DNA of 5,196 nucleotides, taken from Gemmatimonadota bacterium. Its GTDB lineage: Bacteria; Gemmatimonadota; Gemmatimonadetes; Palauibacterales; Palauibacteraceae. Position numbers and translations under genes: made by a program. The stretch covers positions 1 to 5,196 of the forward strand of contig JARFPW010000156.1 in assembly GCA_029288095.1 (NCBI GenBank), read 5' to 3'. This document shows, piece after piece, positions 1 through 5,196 of the stretch (within the stretch, counting starts at the first letter, position 1; each line of letters opens with the position of its first letter). The notes beneath the pieces are model-generated. The model made no database searches, was not told where the DNA came from, and was given only the letters and a program-made list of their open reading frames with translations.

Positions 1-1
1 G

Positions 2-1081
2 AGCTGGCTTGTGCAGAGTGGTCGGGCCGAGGTAGAAGATGCCCGGGCCGCGCTGGATCGCATCGTCGAGCTGGCTCCGGGAACCGTGGAGGCTCACCTG
101 GCCCGCGGGTTCTTCGACTACTATGCGCTACGCGACTTCGATTCGGCGCTGTCCTCCTTCCGCGAAGCCGAGAGACTGGCACCGTCCGATGCCGAGGTCG
201 TCTGGGCCGTGTCTCTCATCCTCCGCCGACAGGGAGTCTGGGAAGGCTCGACAGAGAAGATGAAGCGAGCCGTCCAGCTGGACCCCCGGAGCATGCAGAA
301 GCTGCACACACTGTGGGATAACCTGAGCCGGACAGGCGCCTACGCGGATGCAGATGCCGTGGCCGAGCGGGCATTGTCAGTGCATCCCGGGAATGCGGGC
401 GCACGTGTCGCGAAGGCGTGGTCGTTGGCCGATGTCGATGGCGACATAGAGAGAACACGGCGCTTCGTCAGCGAACTCGGTTTTGATGAGAGCGACCTGC
501 AGGAGGGGAGTGTTCTGCAGGCTTTGGCGATGATCGACCGCGACTATGAACGGGCGCTGGAGATCAGCGAGGGAATTGAGTGGCCGTCCCGGCCAGACTT
601 CGAAGCGAACAGGCTGGGGTTCCGAAGTATCATCCTCGGTCAAATGAGCGACTCGGTCGGCGCTCGCCAGGCAGCAGCCTCGCTCCTGGCGGCTATGGAG
701 GACGTCGAGACCCTGGAAAGCACCGAGTCCACTCTGCGCATGATCGCTTACGCCGGGCTAGATCAACGGGAGAACCTGCGACGGGAGATCGAGGCGGCCG
801 AAGCCCGCATCAGACAGCGGGAGGACGCTACCATCGATCCTGGCTGGGCGGGCGTGGTTGTATGGGCCTACGGTGTCCTCGGAGACCTCGACGCCGGCTT
901 CGAATGGCTCGAGGACATCGTCGAGCGCCCCGATGATACTGCCGCGTGGGAGATGCGAGCTTTTTTCTGGTACGACGCCTACCGGGACGACCCGCGCTTC
1001 GAGGAGATCGTGCAGCGCCGCGAGGCCTTCGAGGTGGAAGGGCAGAGGAAGGCAGCCGAGATGAGGCCGTTCCTGCCGTGA
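2..1081 (+). CDS. TPR-repeat protein, C-terminal part (5' end outside window)
   Basis: The reading frame is open from the first complete codon in the window to the TGA at 1079-1081. The earliest possible start inside the window is a GTG at 11, but it has no Shine-Dalgarno sequence and lies inside a repeat-like helix, so the gene almost certainly begins upstream. Numbering from that GTG, residues 27-60, 61-94 and 95-128 form three consecutive 34-residue tetratricopeptide units, each with the usual small/aromatic pattern and a closing proline (LAPSD, LDPRS, VHPGN). Residues 129-230 look like degenerate helical repeats. Residues 278-335 form a last helical pair ending in DDPRFEEIVQRRE. That ending, and the RRQGxWE and LDP phrasing, resemble the TPR tails that follow TolB-like/adenylate-cyclase or Ser/Thr-kinase domains in environmental bacteria; this is recollection of family style, and the N-terminal effector domain is not visible. 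TPRs mediate protein-protein contacts. No membrane segment is seen in this part. The stop codon overlaps the start of the channel gene. Confidence 0.85.
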   Translation, partial: SWLVQSGRAEVEDARAALDRIVELAPGTVEAHLARGFFDYYALRDFDSALSSFREAERLAPSDAEVVWAVSLILRRQGVWEGSTEKMKRAVQLDPRSMQKLHTLWDNLSRTGAYADADAVAERALSVHPGNAGARVAKAWSLADVDGDIERTRRFVSELGFDESDLQEGSVLQALAMIDRDYERALEISEGIEWPSRPDFEANRLGFRSIILGQMSDSVGARQAAASLLAAMEDVETLESTESTLRMIAYAGLDQRENLRREIEAAEARIRQREDATIDPGWAGVVVWAYGVLGDLDAGFEWLEDIVERPDDTAAWEMRAFFWYDAYRDDPRFEEIVQRREAFEVEGQRKAAEMRPFLP

Positions 1082-2367
1082 TGATGCTACAGGAGTCACT
1101 CGCCGATACCGCGACCGTCGCGCCCAGCCTCGTCGAGCTGATCGCCGAGTCGCCGCCGACCACGATGAGTGCGCTTTGGATCGGCGGCATCCTCCTCGTC
1201 GCGTGGATCGCGCACTTCGTCGCGCGCCGTGTCCTGCTGGCGATCGTCAACCGGGTGACCGAGCGGACGAAGGTCACGTGGGACGACACGCTGCGCGACC
1301 AGAACTTCTTCCATCACCTGGCGTCGGCAGCGCCGCTGCTCGTGATCTACTTCGGCATCTACCTGGTTCCGGACATCATCCCGGCGCTCCAGGATGCCGC
1401 GCACCGCGTGGTCCTGTCGGTGCTGATCATCATGCTGGCCGTAGCCATCAGCTCGTTCCTGTCGGCCATCAACGCGATTTACGTGGTGGAGTATGAACAC
1501 GCCCGCAGCCGCCCGATCAAGGGCTACCTGCAGATCATCACGCTGATCCTGTGGTTCGCCGTCATCATCACGGTGCTGTCGCTGCTGATGGGCCGCTCCC
1601 CCGTGTTCTTCCTGTCGGGCATGGGTGCGCTGATGGCGGTCCTGCTCCTCGTGTTCCGCACGACGATCCTGTCGCTGGTGGCCAGTGTCCAGATCGCGAC
1701 GAACGACATGGTGCGGGTAGGGGACTGGATCTCGATGCCGCAATTCGGGGCGGACGGCGACGTGATCGACATCGCGCTCCACACGGTGAAAGTCCAGAAC
1801 TGGGACAAGACGATCACCACGATTCCGACCTACAAGCTGGTCGAGGACAGCTTCAAGAACTGGCGCGGGATGTCGGAGTCGGGCGGGCGGCGGATGAAGC
1901 GCTCGCTGAGCCTGGACGTGAATTCCGTGCGCTTCCTGACGGAAGAAGAGACGGCCGAGCTTGGCCGGCTGGAACTGCTCTCCGACTACATGAACGAGAA
2001 GCGGGAGCGGCTGGCGCAGTACGAGCTGCTGCTGGCGGAGTCGCCCGACGGCCTGGTGCCGACGCGCAAGGGACTCACCAACGTGGGGACCTTTCGTGCC
2101 TACATGCTGGCCTACCTGCAGGCGCATCCCGGCATCCACCAGGACATGACCCTGCTCGTCCGGCAACTGGCTTCCGGCCCCGACGGGCTGCCACTCGAGG
2201 TCTACTGCTTCTCCAACGACACCGCGTGGGCGAACTACGAGGGACTGCAGGCGGACCTGTTCGACCACTTCATCGCGATCGCCCCGGAATTCGGCCTGCG
2301 GATCTTCCAGCATCCGACGGGCAACGACTTCGCGGGGCTGATGCAGGGACTGCCCGACCAGAACTGA
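1081..2367 (+). CDS. ybdG: MscS-family mechanosensitive channel, YbdG/MscM type
   Basis: This encodes a predicted 428-residue inner-membrane channel, close to the roughly 415 residues of E. coli YbdG. YbdG-type MscS homologues are miniconductance channels that open under membrane tension and help cells survive osmotic downshock. Hydrophobic segments lie at about 31-55, 80-100, 109-134, 149-171 and 175-200; the last, rich in Gly, Ala, Leu and Val, matches the pore-lining helix. The MscS beta domain follows at about 205-260 (MVRVGDWISMP, then a VKVQNWDKT-type strand and IPTYKL). Next comes KNWRGMSESGGRRMKRS (259-275), which is highly characteristic of the YbdG branch and supports the subfamily call. 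Residues 276-428 form the cytoplasmic C-terminal domain, with a charged insert at about 285-325. The frame stays open further upstream, but ATG 1081 is preferred because it overlaps the preceding TGA (TGATG), implying translational coupling. A second ATG follows at once at 1084. The only nearby SD-like motif, GAGG at 1063-1066, is too distant to be strong. Confidence 0.93.
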   Translation: MMLQESLADTATVAPSLVELIAESPPTTMSALWIGGILLVAWIAHFVARRVLLAIVNRVTERTKVTWDDTLRDQNFFHHLASAAPLLVIYFGIYLVPDIIPALQDAAHRVVLSVLIIMLAVAISSFLSAINAIYVVEYEHARSRPIKGYLQIITLILWFAVIITVLSLLMGRSPVFFLSGMGALMAVLLLVFRTTILSLVASVQIATNDMVRVGDWISMPQFGADGDVIDIALHTVKVQNWDKTITTIPTYKLVEDSFKNWRGMSESGGRRMKRSLSLDVNSVRFLTEEETAELGRLELLSDYMNEKRERLAQYELLLAESPDGLVPTRKGLTNVGTFRAYMLAYLQAHPGIHQDMTLLVRQLASGPDGLPLEVYCFSNDTAWANYEGLQADLFDHFIAIAPEFGLRIFQHPTGNDFAGLMQGLPDQN

Positions 2368-2380
2368 GCGAATTTCTAGT

Positions 2381-3169
2381 ATGCGAGCCTCGGTCAAACT
2401 TGCGATCACGCTTTTGCTGTTCAGTGCGACGGTCACCACCGCGTACACATTGAGTCGCACTCCATCGCTGCTTAGAGCGTGGGCGGAGGACGTCCGCGTA
2501 CTCGCCGGCGTCGAACTCCGGAATGACGGAAGCGTCCGCCTCGAGAACATCCGCGACTGGAGCTACACTCGGGACTCCGTCGTGTCGAAACGGTACTTCG
2601 ACGCCACGTACGATCCGCAGGACATCGTCGACGTCTGGATGTACGAGCAGAAACTCGGTCCCGCCGGATTGATCTCGCATACGTTCCTGGTGTTCGAATT
2701 CGATGCGAGCTACGGGACGAGGCGATACCTGGGGCTGTCCGTCGAGACCCGGCGAGAGATCGGCGAGGAGTATTCCCTGATCGGCGGCATGCTACGGTCC
2801 TTCGAGGTCACCCACATCTGGGCGACGGAAGCGGACCTGGTGACTCGCCGGGTGGAGTTCCTCGACTATCCGCTGGCCCGATATCGGCTGGTCATTCCCG
2901 AAGAAGTCCGCTCGCGCGTGTTTGCCAAGCTGGCGAGCGAAACGGCCGACCTGGCGACCACGCCTCGCTGGTACAACACGGTGACGAACAACTGCACGAG
3001 TTCCCTGATCCGGTACGTCAACGAGAGCGAGCCGGATGCGATTCCGCTGCATTACAGCTGGGTGCTGACCGGAACGGTGGACGATTACCTCGGCAGGCTC
3101 GGCTACCTGGATCCGGAGTCTTTCCTGGCCATCACCCGGGACTACCTGGCCACGAACGAACTGAGGTAG
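2381..3169 (+). CDS. DUF4105 / Lnb N-terminal-like periplasmic protein
   Basis: A 262-residue protein with an N-terminal signal anchor or signal peptide (hydrophobic residues 5-22, Lys6 before it), so the body should be periplasmic. The body matches the DUF4105 family as I know it: RNDGSVRLENIRDW (47-60), a Tyr/Asp-rich segment (72-90), ISHTFLVFEFD (98-108), YLGLSVETRREIGEEYS (116-132), IWATEADLVTRR (146-157), then WYNTVTNNCTSSLIRY (197-212). His100 and Cys205 are the likely papain-like catalytic pair. This domain has been tied to lipoprotein N-acylation as the periplasmic part of Bacteroidetes Lnb; I recall that link rather than derive it. Unlike larger members, this protein ends about 57 residues after Cys205 with no C-terminal membrane domain, so acyltransferase activity is uncertain and a hydrolase role is possible. 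It starts 13 bp after the channel stop, with only a poor SD (GAGCG around 2366-2370), consistent with operon coupling. ATG 2381 is chosen because it includes the whole signal segment. Confidence 0.85.
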   Translation: MRASVKLAITLLLFSATVTTAYTLSRTPSLLRAWAEDVRVLAGVELRNDGSVRLENIRDWSYTRDSVVSKRYFDATYDPQDIVDVWMYEQKLGPAGLISHTFLVFEFDASYGTRRYLGLSVETRREIGEEYSLIGGMLRSFEVTHIWATEADLVTRRVEFLDYPLARYRLVIPEEVRSRVFAKLASETADLATTPRWYNTVTNNCTSSLIRYVNESEPDAIPLHYSWVLTGTVDDYLGRLGYLDPESFLAITRDYLATNELR

Positions 3170-3178
3170 GGCGCAGCG

Positions 3179-4396
3179 TCAGGGCTCGACCCAGATCTGG
3201 TCCCGCTCCCGCGCGACGATCACGGCGCGGCCGCGATACGTTTCGATCCGGCCGTGCACGCAGATGTTCTTGTGCCGGTACGCCTGCTCGGGAAACCGCC
3301 CGAACCTCGCGCGGTTCAGGCTCCAGATCACGACCATGAAATCCTGATCCGGATGCGATCGCCCGAGATCCAGAAACGTCGGCTGTCGACCTTCCGGGAC
3401 GAACCGGGCGCTGGCCACGTAGCCGCACACGGTCGCCACATGACCGATGGAGATAGCCGCCCTGTGCGTGGATACGCTGCCCGGCGGCGGAAACGCCTGT
3501 TCGCGTGCGCGCTCGACGACGGCCGACACGGGGAAGTGGTCGGACGGGTACCGGCCGGCCTCCTCCGTCCGGACGATGGCCGCTTCCTGCACCGCCCAGC
3601 CCGGCGACGTCAGAATCGCGTCGATCTTCTCACCCGACCCTTCTCCGGTGAACCCGTTGAACGTCCCGACGACGGTCGAGTCGGGATGCAGGGCCCGGAA
3701 GGCCTCGACGAGCGCCAGGGTGGAGTCGGCGGAGGCGAGTCGCCGGAACGCCGGGTTCTCTTCACCGGCATTGAAGTCGCCCATCACGAGCACGGGATCC
3801 GAGTACTCCCGGGACGCGATCCGTTCGCGCAGCAGGTCGGCGCTGCGCTCGCGGGACGGCTGCGACTCGTGGTCCCAATGCGTGTTGAACACATAGAATT
3901 CGCCACCCGCGCTCATGTCCCGGAAGCGCGCCCAGGTCACGATGCGGGTGATTCCGTTACCCCAGCTCGTCGATCCGACCACTTCCGGCGTGTCGGATAG
4001 CCAGAACGTGCCCGAGTCGAGCGGCCTCAAGCGAAGCAGGTCGTACAGGATGGCGGAGTACTCGCCGGCCTCAACACCGTCGTCGCGACCGACACCGATC
4101 TCGCCGTAGCCCGGAAACTCGGCGCCGATCTCGTCGAGTTGGAAGCGGAGTGCCTCCTGCAGCCCGAGCACGTCGGCATCACCGTCGCGGATGACCTGCA
4201 TCACCAGATCGCTGCGTAACGGCCACGCATTCTCACCGTCGTCGGCCGTCCCATAGCGGATGTTGAACGACATCACGCGGAGGTCGGGCTCGTCGGGGAT
4301 CGAGCTCCAGGCCGGCGGCGGGGGTGGCTGCGTCCCGGCGCACGACAGCACCGCCGCGGCACACAGCGAAACGACTACGAATCGAAAACGGGTCAC
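3179..4396 (-). CDS. Endonuclease/exonuclease/phosphatase lipoprotein with C-terminal OB-fold-like domain
   Basis: A predicted 405-residue lipoprotein starting at GTG 4396 (read leftwards). The GTG is chosen because GGAGG lies 8 nt upstream and because it puts the signal peptide at the N terminus: hydrophobic 6-17, lipobox V-L-S-C with Cys19, then a Pro-rich linker (24-28). Residues 39-296 are an endonuclease/exonuclease/phosphatase (DNase I-like) domain with the expected metal and catalytic motifs: MSFNIRYG (Asn45), GLQEA (Glu81), FNTHWDH (His173, Asp175), VMGDFNA (Asp207, Asn209), EKIDAIL (Asp259) and SDHFPV (Asp286-His287). All key residues appear present, so it should be an active metal-dependent phosphodiesterase or phosphatase. 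The substrate (nucleic acid, phospholipid or sugar phosphate) cannot be told from sequence. Residues about 311-403 form a second beta-rich module (GHVATVCGYV, PTFLDLG, FMVVIW, NICVHGRIETYRGR) resembling nucleic-acid-binding OB folds, which favours a nucleic acid substrate. It converges on the DUF4105 gene with a 9-bp gap and diverges from the DUF1028 gene. Confidence 0.9.
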   Translation of the reverse strand: MTRFRFVVVSLCAAAVLSCAGTQPPPPPAWSSIPDEPDLRVMSFNIRYGTADDGENAWPLRSDLVMQVIRDGDADVLGLQEALRFQLDEIGAEFPGYGEIGVGRDDGVEAGEYSAILYDLLRLRPLDSGTFWLSDTPEVVGSTSWGNGITRIVTWARFRDMSAGGEFYVFNTHWDHESQPSRERSADLLRERIASREYSDPVLVMGDFNAGEENPAFRRLASADSTLALVEAFRALHPDSTVVGTFNGFTGEGSGEKIDAILTSPGWAVQEAAIVRTEEAGRYPSDHFPVSAVVERAREQAFPPPGSVSTHRAAISIGHVATVCGYVASARFVPEGRQPTFLDLGRSHPDQDFMVVIWSLNRARFGRFPEQAYRHKNICVHGRIETYRGRAVIVARERDQIWVEP

Positions 4397-4404
4397 GCGC
4401 TCTA

Positions 4405-4409
4405 CCTCC
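4405..4409 (-). promoter_or_regulatory. Shine-Dalgarno site deciding the GTG start of the lipoprotein gene
   Basis: On the minus strand GGAGG sits 8 nt before the GTG at 4396-4394. It decides the start: a GTG further upstream at 4495 is in the same frame but would add 33 residues ahead of the signal peptide and has no comparable site. Confidence 0.8.
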
Positions 4410-4449
4410 GGGTTGCCGCCAATGTAATCAACCGGAGGCGTCCCCAGGA

Positions 4450-4467
4450 TCGTCGGGTTCGTCGGGT
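4450..4467. repeat. Perfect 9-bp tandem direct repeat (TCGTCGGGT x2)
   Basis: TCGTCGGGT occurs twice back to back (4450-4458 and 4459-4467) in the middle of the divergent intergenic region. A direct repeat between divergent genes could be a regulator-binding site with about one-turn spacing, or a chance duplication in G+C-rich DNA. No known operator consensus is recognised. Confidence 0.6.
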
Positions 4468-4469
4468 GG

Positions 4470-4514
4470 GGAAGGCGGGACCTTCGTAAGTTCACTCAAC
4501 GCGCGGTCCCTTCC
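4470..4514. repeat. Imperfect inverted repeat / possible hairpin upstream of the DUF1028 gene
   Basis: GGGACC (4477-4482) pairs with GGTCCC (4505-4510), and the stem extends outward with GGAA (4470-4473) against TTCC (4511-4514) past a 3-nt bulge (GGC, 4474-4476). The loop is 22 nt. It ends about 40 bp before the DUF1028 start, so it could be an operator or a leader-RNA structure. It has no T-run, so it is not an obvious intrinsic terminator. Confidence 0.4.
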
Positions 4515-4543
4515 GCCGATCGCGCCGCGAGTCATCCGCTCCC

Positions 4544-4548
4544 AGGAG
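4544..4548 (+). promoter_or_regulatory. Shine-Dalgarno site of the DUF1028 gene
   Basis: AGGAG lies 6 nt before the ATG at 4555, a strong and well-spaced ribosome-binding site that places the signal peptide exactly at the N terminus. Confidence 0.8.
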
Positions 4549-4554
4549 ACCACC

Positions 4555-5196
4555 ATGACACTCCGCCCGTCGACCGTACTGCTCGCCGCAGCGACGCTCA
4601 TCGCGGCCGCCCCCGCAGCGGCTCACGCACAGACCGCGGACGTCGCCGCATTATCCCGGCGACCCGTCGCGACCTACTCGATCGTCGCGCGCGATCCGGG
4701 CACGGGCGAACTCGGCGTCGCCGTCCAGTCGCACTGGTTCAGTGTCGGCCCGATCGTCCCGTTCGCCGAGGCCGGCGTCGGAGCGGTCGCCACCCAGTCG
4801 TTCGTGGATCCGTCATATGGCCCGCTCGGCCTGAAGTTGATGAAGGCCGGCCGCTCGGCGACGGACGCGCTGGCCGGGTTGCTGGTGGCGGACGAGCACC
4901 CGGAAGTACGACAGGTCGCGATGATCGATGCGGCCGGCAACGTCGCGGCCCATACGGGCGACAACGCGATCATCGCAGCGGGCCATCATGTCGGTGAGAA
5001 CTACAGCGTGCAGGCGAACCTGATGGAGCGCGCCACCGTATGGCCTGCGATGGCGGAAGCGTTCGAGACGGCGGAAGGCGATCTCGCGGCCCGGATGCTG
5101 GCCGCGCTACAGGCAGCCCAGGCCGAGGGCGGGGACATTCGCGGACGCCAGTCGGCGGCGCTCATCGTCGTAAGCGGACATCCTACCGGGTTGCCG
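4555..5196 (+). CDS. Exported DUF1028 (Ntn-hydrolase-like) protein, 3' end outside window
   Basis: The ATG at 4555 follows AGGAG (4544-4548) with 6 nt spacing, and the frame stays open for 214 codons to the window edge, so the gene is truncated by the window, not broken. The N terminus is a clear Sec signal peptide: Arg4, an Ala/Leu-rich core to about residue 22, and a likely cut after Ala-His-Ala25. The mature part matches DUF1028 from about residue 38: TYSIVARDPGTGELGVAVQS (40-59), HWFSVG, GVGAVATQSFVDPSYGPLGL (74-93), a GRSATDAL helix, RQVAMIDAAGNVAAHTG (119-135), YSVQANLM (150-157), TVWPAMAEAF (161-170) and GGDIRGRQSAALIVV (192-206). The family is placed near Ntn hydrolases and has no firmly established reaction, so I assign none. 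Thr40/Ser42 at the start of the domain is where an Ntn nucleophile might sit, but no processing evidence is visible. The protein should be periplasmic or secreted. DUF1028 proteins usually end not far beyond this point, sometimes with a C-terminal extension. Confidence 0.92.
   Translation, partial: MTLRPSTVLLAAATLIAAAPAAAHAQTADVAALSRRPVATYSIVARDPGTGELGVAVQSHWFSVGPIVPFAEAGVGAVATQSFVDPSYGPLGLKLMKAGRSATDALAGLLVADEHPEVRQVAMIDAAGNVAAHTGDNAIIAAGHHVGENYSVQANLMERATVWPAMAEAFETAEGDLAARMLAALQAAQAEGGDIRGRQSAALIVVSGHPTGLP

Larger units (their letters stand above)
4397..4554. promoter_or_regulatory. Divergent intergenic control region
   Basis: These 158 bp separate the divergently read nuclease-fold lipoprotein gene (minus strand) and the DUF1028 gene (plus strand), so promoters for both should lie here. 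I found no convincing sigma-70 -35/-10 pair on either strand. The region does hold a ribosome-binding site at each end, a 9-bp tandem repeat (4450-4467) and an imperfect inverted repeat (4470-4514). The arrangement suits shared control of the two exported proteins, but that is inference from geometry. Confidence 0.5.

Noticed and set aside
946..1080. Upstream extension of the channel reading frame to 946.
   Set aside because: The added residues are Arg/Gly-rich, overlap the well-supported end of the TPR protein, and lie before the natural TGATG start.
1551..2453. A 300-codon plus-strand frame in another register over the channel gene.
   Set aside because: It is an Arg/Ala/Gly-rich out-of-frame shadow in G+C-rich DNA with no domain features.
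1096..2550. A 484-codon open frame on the minus strand, antisense to the channel gene.
   Set aside because: It is a shadow of a high-GC3 gene: the translation is rich in Arg, His, Asp and Gln with no domain pattern, while the plus-strand frame is an unmistakable YbdG-type channel.
3124..3152. CCTGGCCA direct repeat (3124-3131 and 3145-3152).
   Set aside because: Both copies encode Leu-Ala within the DUF4105 gene, so codon bias explains the repeat.
3254..4000. A 248-codon plus-strand frame opposite the nuclease-fold lipoprotein gene.
   Set aside because: Its product is Arg/Gly/Pro-rich with no recognisable domain; the minus-strand frame carries all the EEP motifs.
4418..4445. Possible minus-strand -10 element (TACATT) for the lipoprotein gene.
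   Set aside because: No acceptable -35 hexamer lies 16-18 bp upstream, so I do not call a promoter.
4397..4495. GTG at 4495 (minus strand) as the start of the lipoprotein gene.
   Set aside because: It would place 33 unconserved-looking residues before the signal peptide, while GTG 4396 has a GGAGG site at ideal spacing and an N-terminal lipobox.
4674..4973. A minus-strand 99-codon frame within the DUF1028 gene.
   Set aside because: It is antisense to a strongly conserved DUF1028 core and has no ribosome-binding site or domain of its own.

Overview
The window is about 65% G+C by eye, densely coding, and looks like a chromosomal segment of a Gram-negative bacterium. The Gram-negative reading rests on a YbdG/MscM-type inner-membrane mechanosensitive channel, a periplasmic DUF4105 (Lnb-like) protein, a lipobox-bearing nuclease-fold lipoprotein and a signal-peptide-bearing DUF1028 protein. 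The TPR style and the secreted DUF1028 protein would suit an environmental phylum such as Gemmatimonadota or Acidobacteriota, but this is a low-confidence guess: there is no rRNA or other marker gene here. I see no tRNA, rRNA, CRISPR array, IS element, phage gene or toxin-antitoxin pair.

Layout. (1) Positions 2-3169 hold three plus-strand genes in a tight, operon-like run: the 3' part of a TPR-repeat protein (its 5' end lies outside the window), a YbdG-like MscS-family channel whose ATG overlaps the TPR stop codon by one base, and, 13 bp further on, a small membrane-anchored or exported DUF4105 protein. (2) A minus-strand gene, 4396-3179, converges on this run with only 9 bp between the stop codons. 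It encodes a predicted lipoprotein with an endonuclease/exonuclease/phosphatase domain followed by a C-terminal OB-fold-like domain. (3) A 158-bp divergent intergenic region (4397-4554) holds a ribosome-binding site for each flanking gene, a perfect 9-bp tandem repeat and an imperfect hairpin. (4) From 4555 to the window end runs an exported DUF1028 (Ntn-hydrolase-like) protein, cut by the window edge.

How the genes relate. The TPR-channel-DUF4105 trio is probably co-transcribed and cell-envelope themed: a tension-gated ion channel plus a periplasmic papain-like or lipoprotein-acylation-like domain. The two right-hand genes are also exported, but they need not share a pathway with the trio. 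Nothing here is a convincing new multi-gene system. The points most worth a second look are the single-domain DUF4105 protein coupled to a mechanosensitive channel, the nuclease plus OB-fold lipoprotein, and the structured divergent control region.
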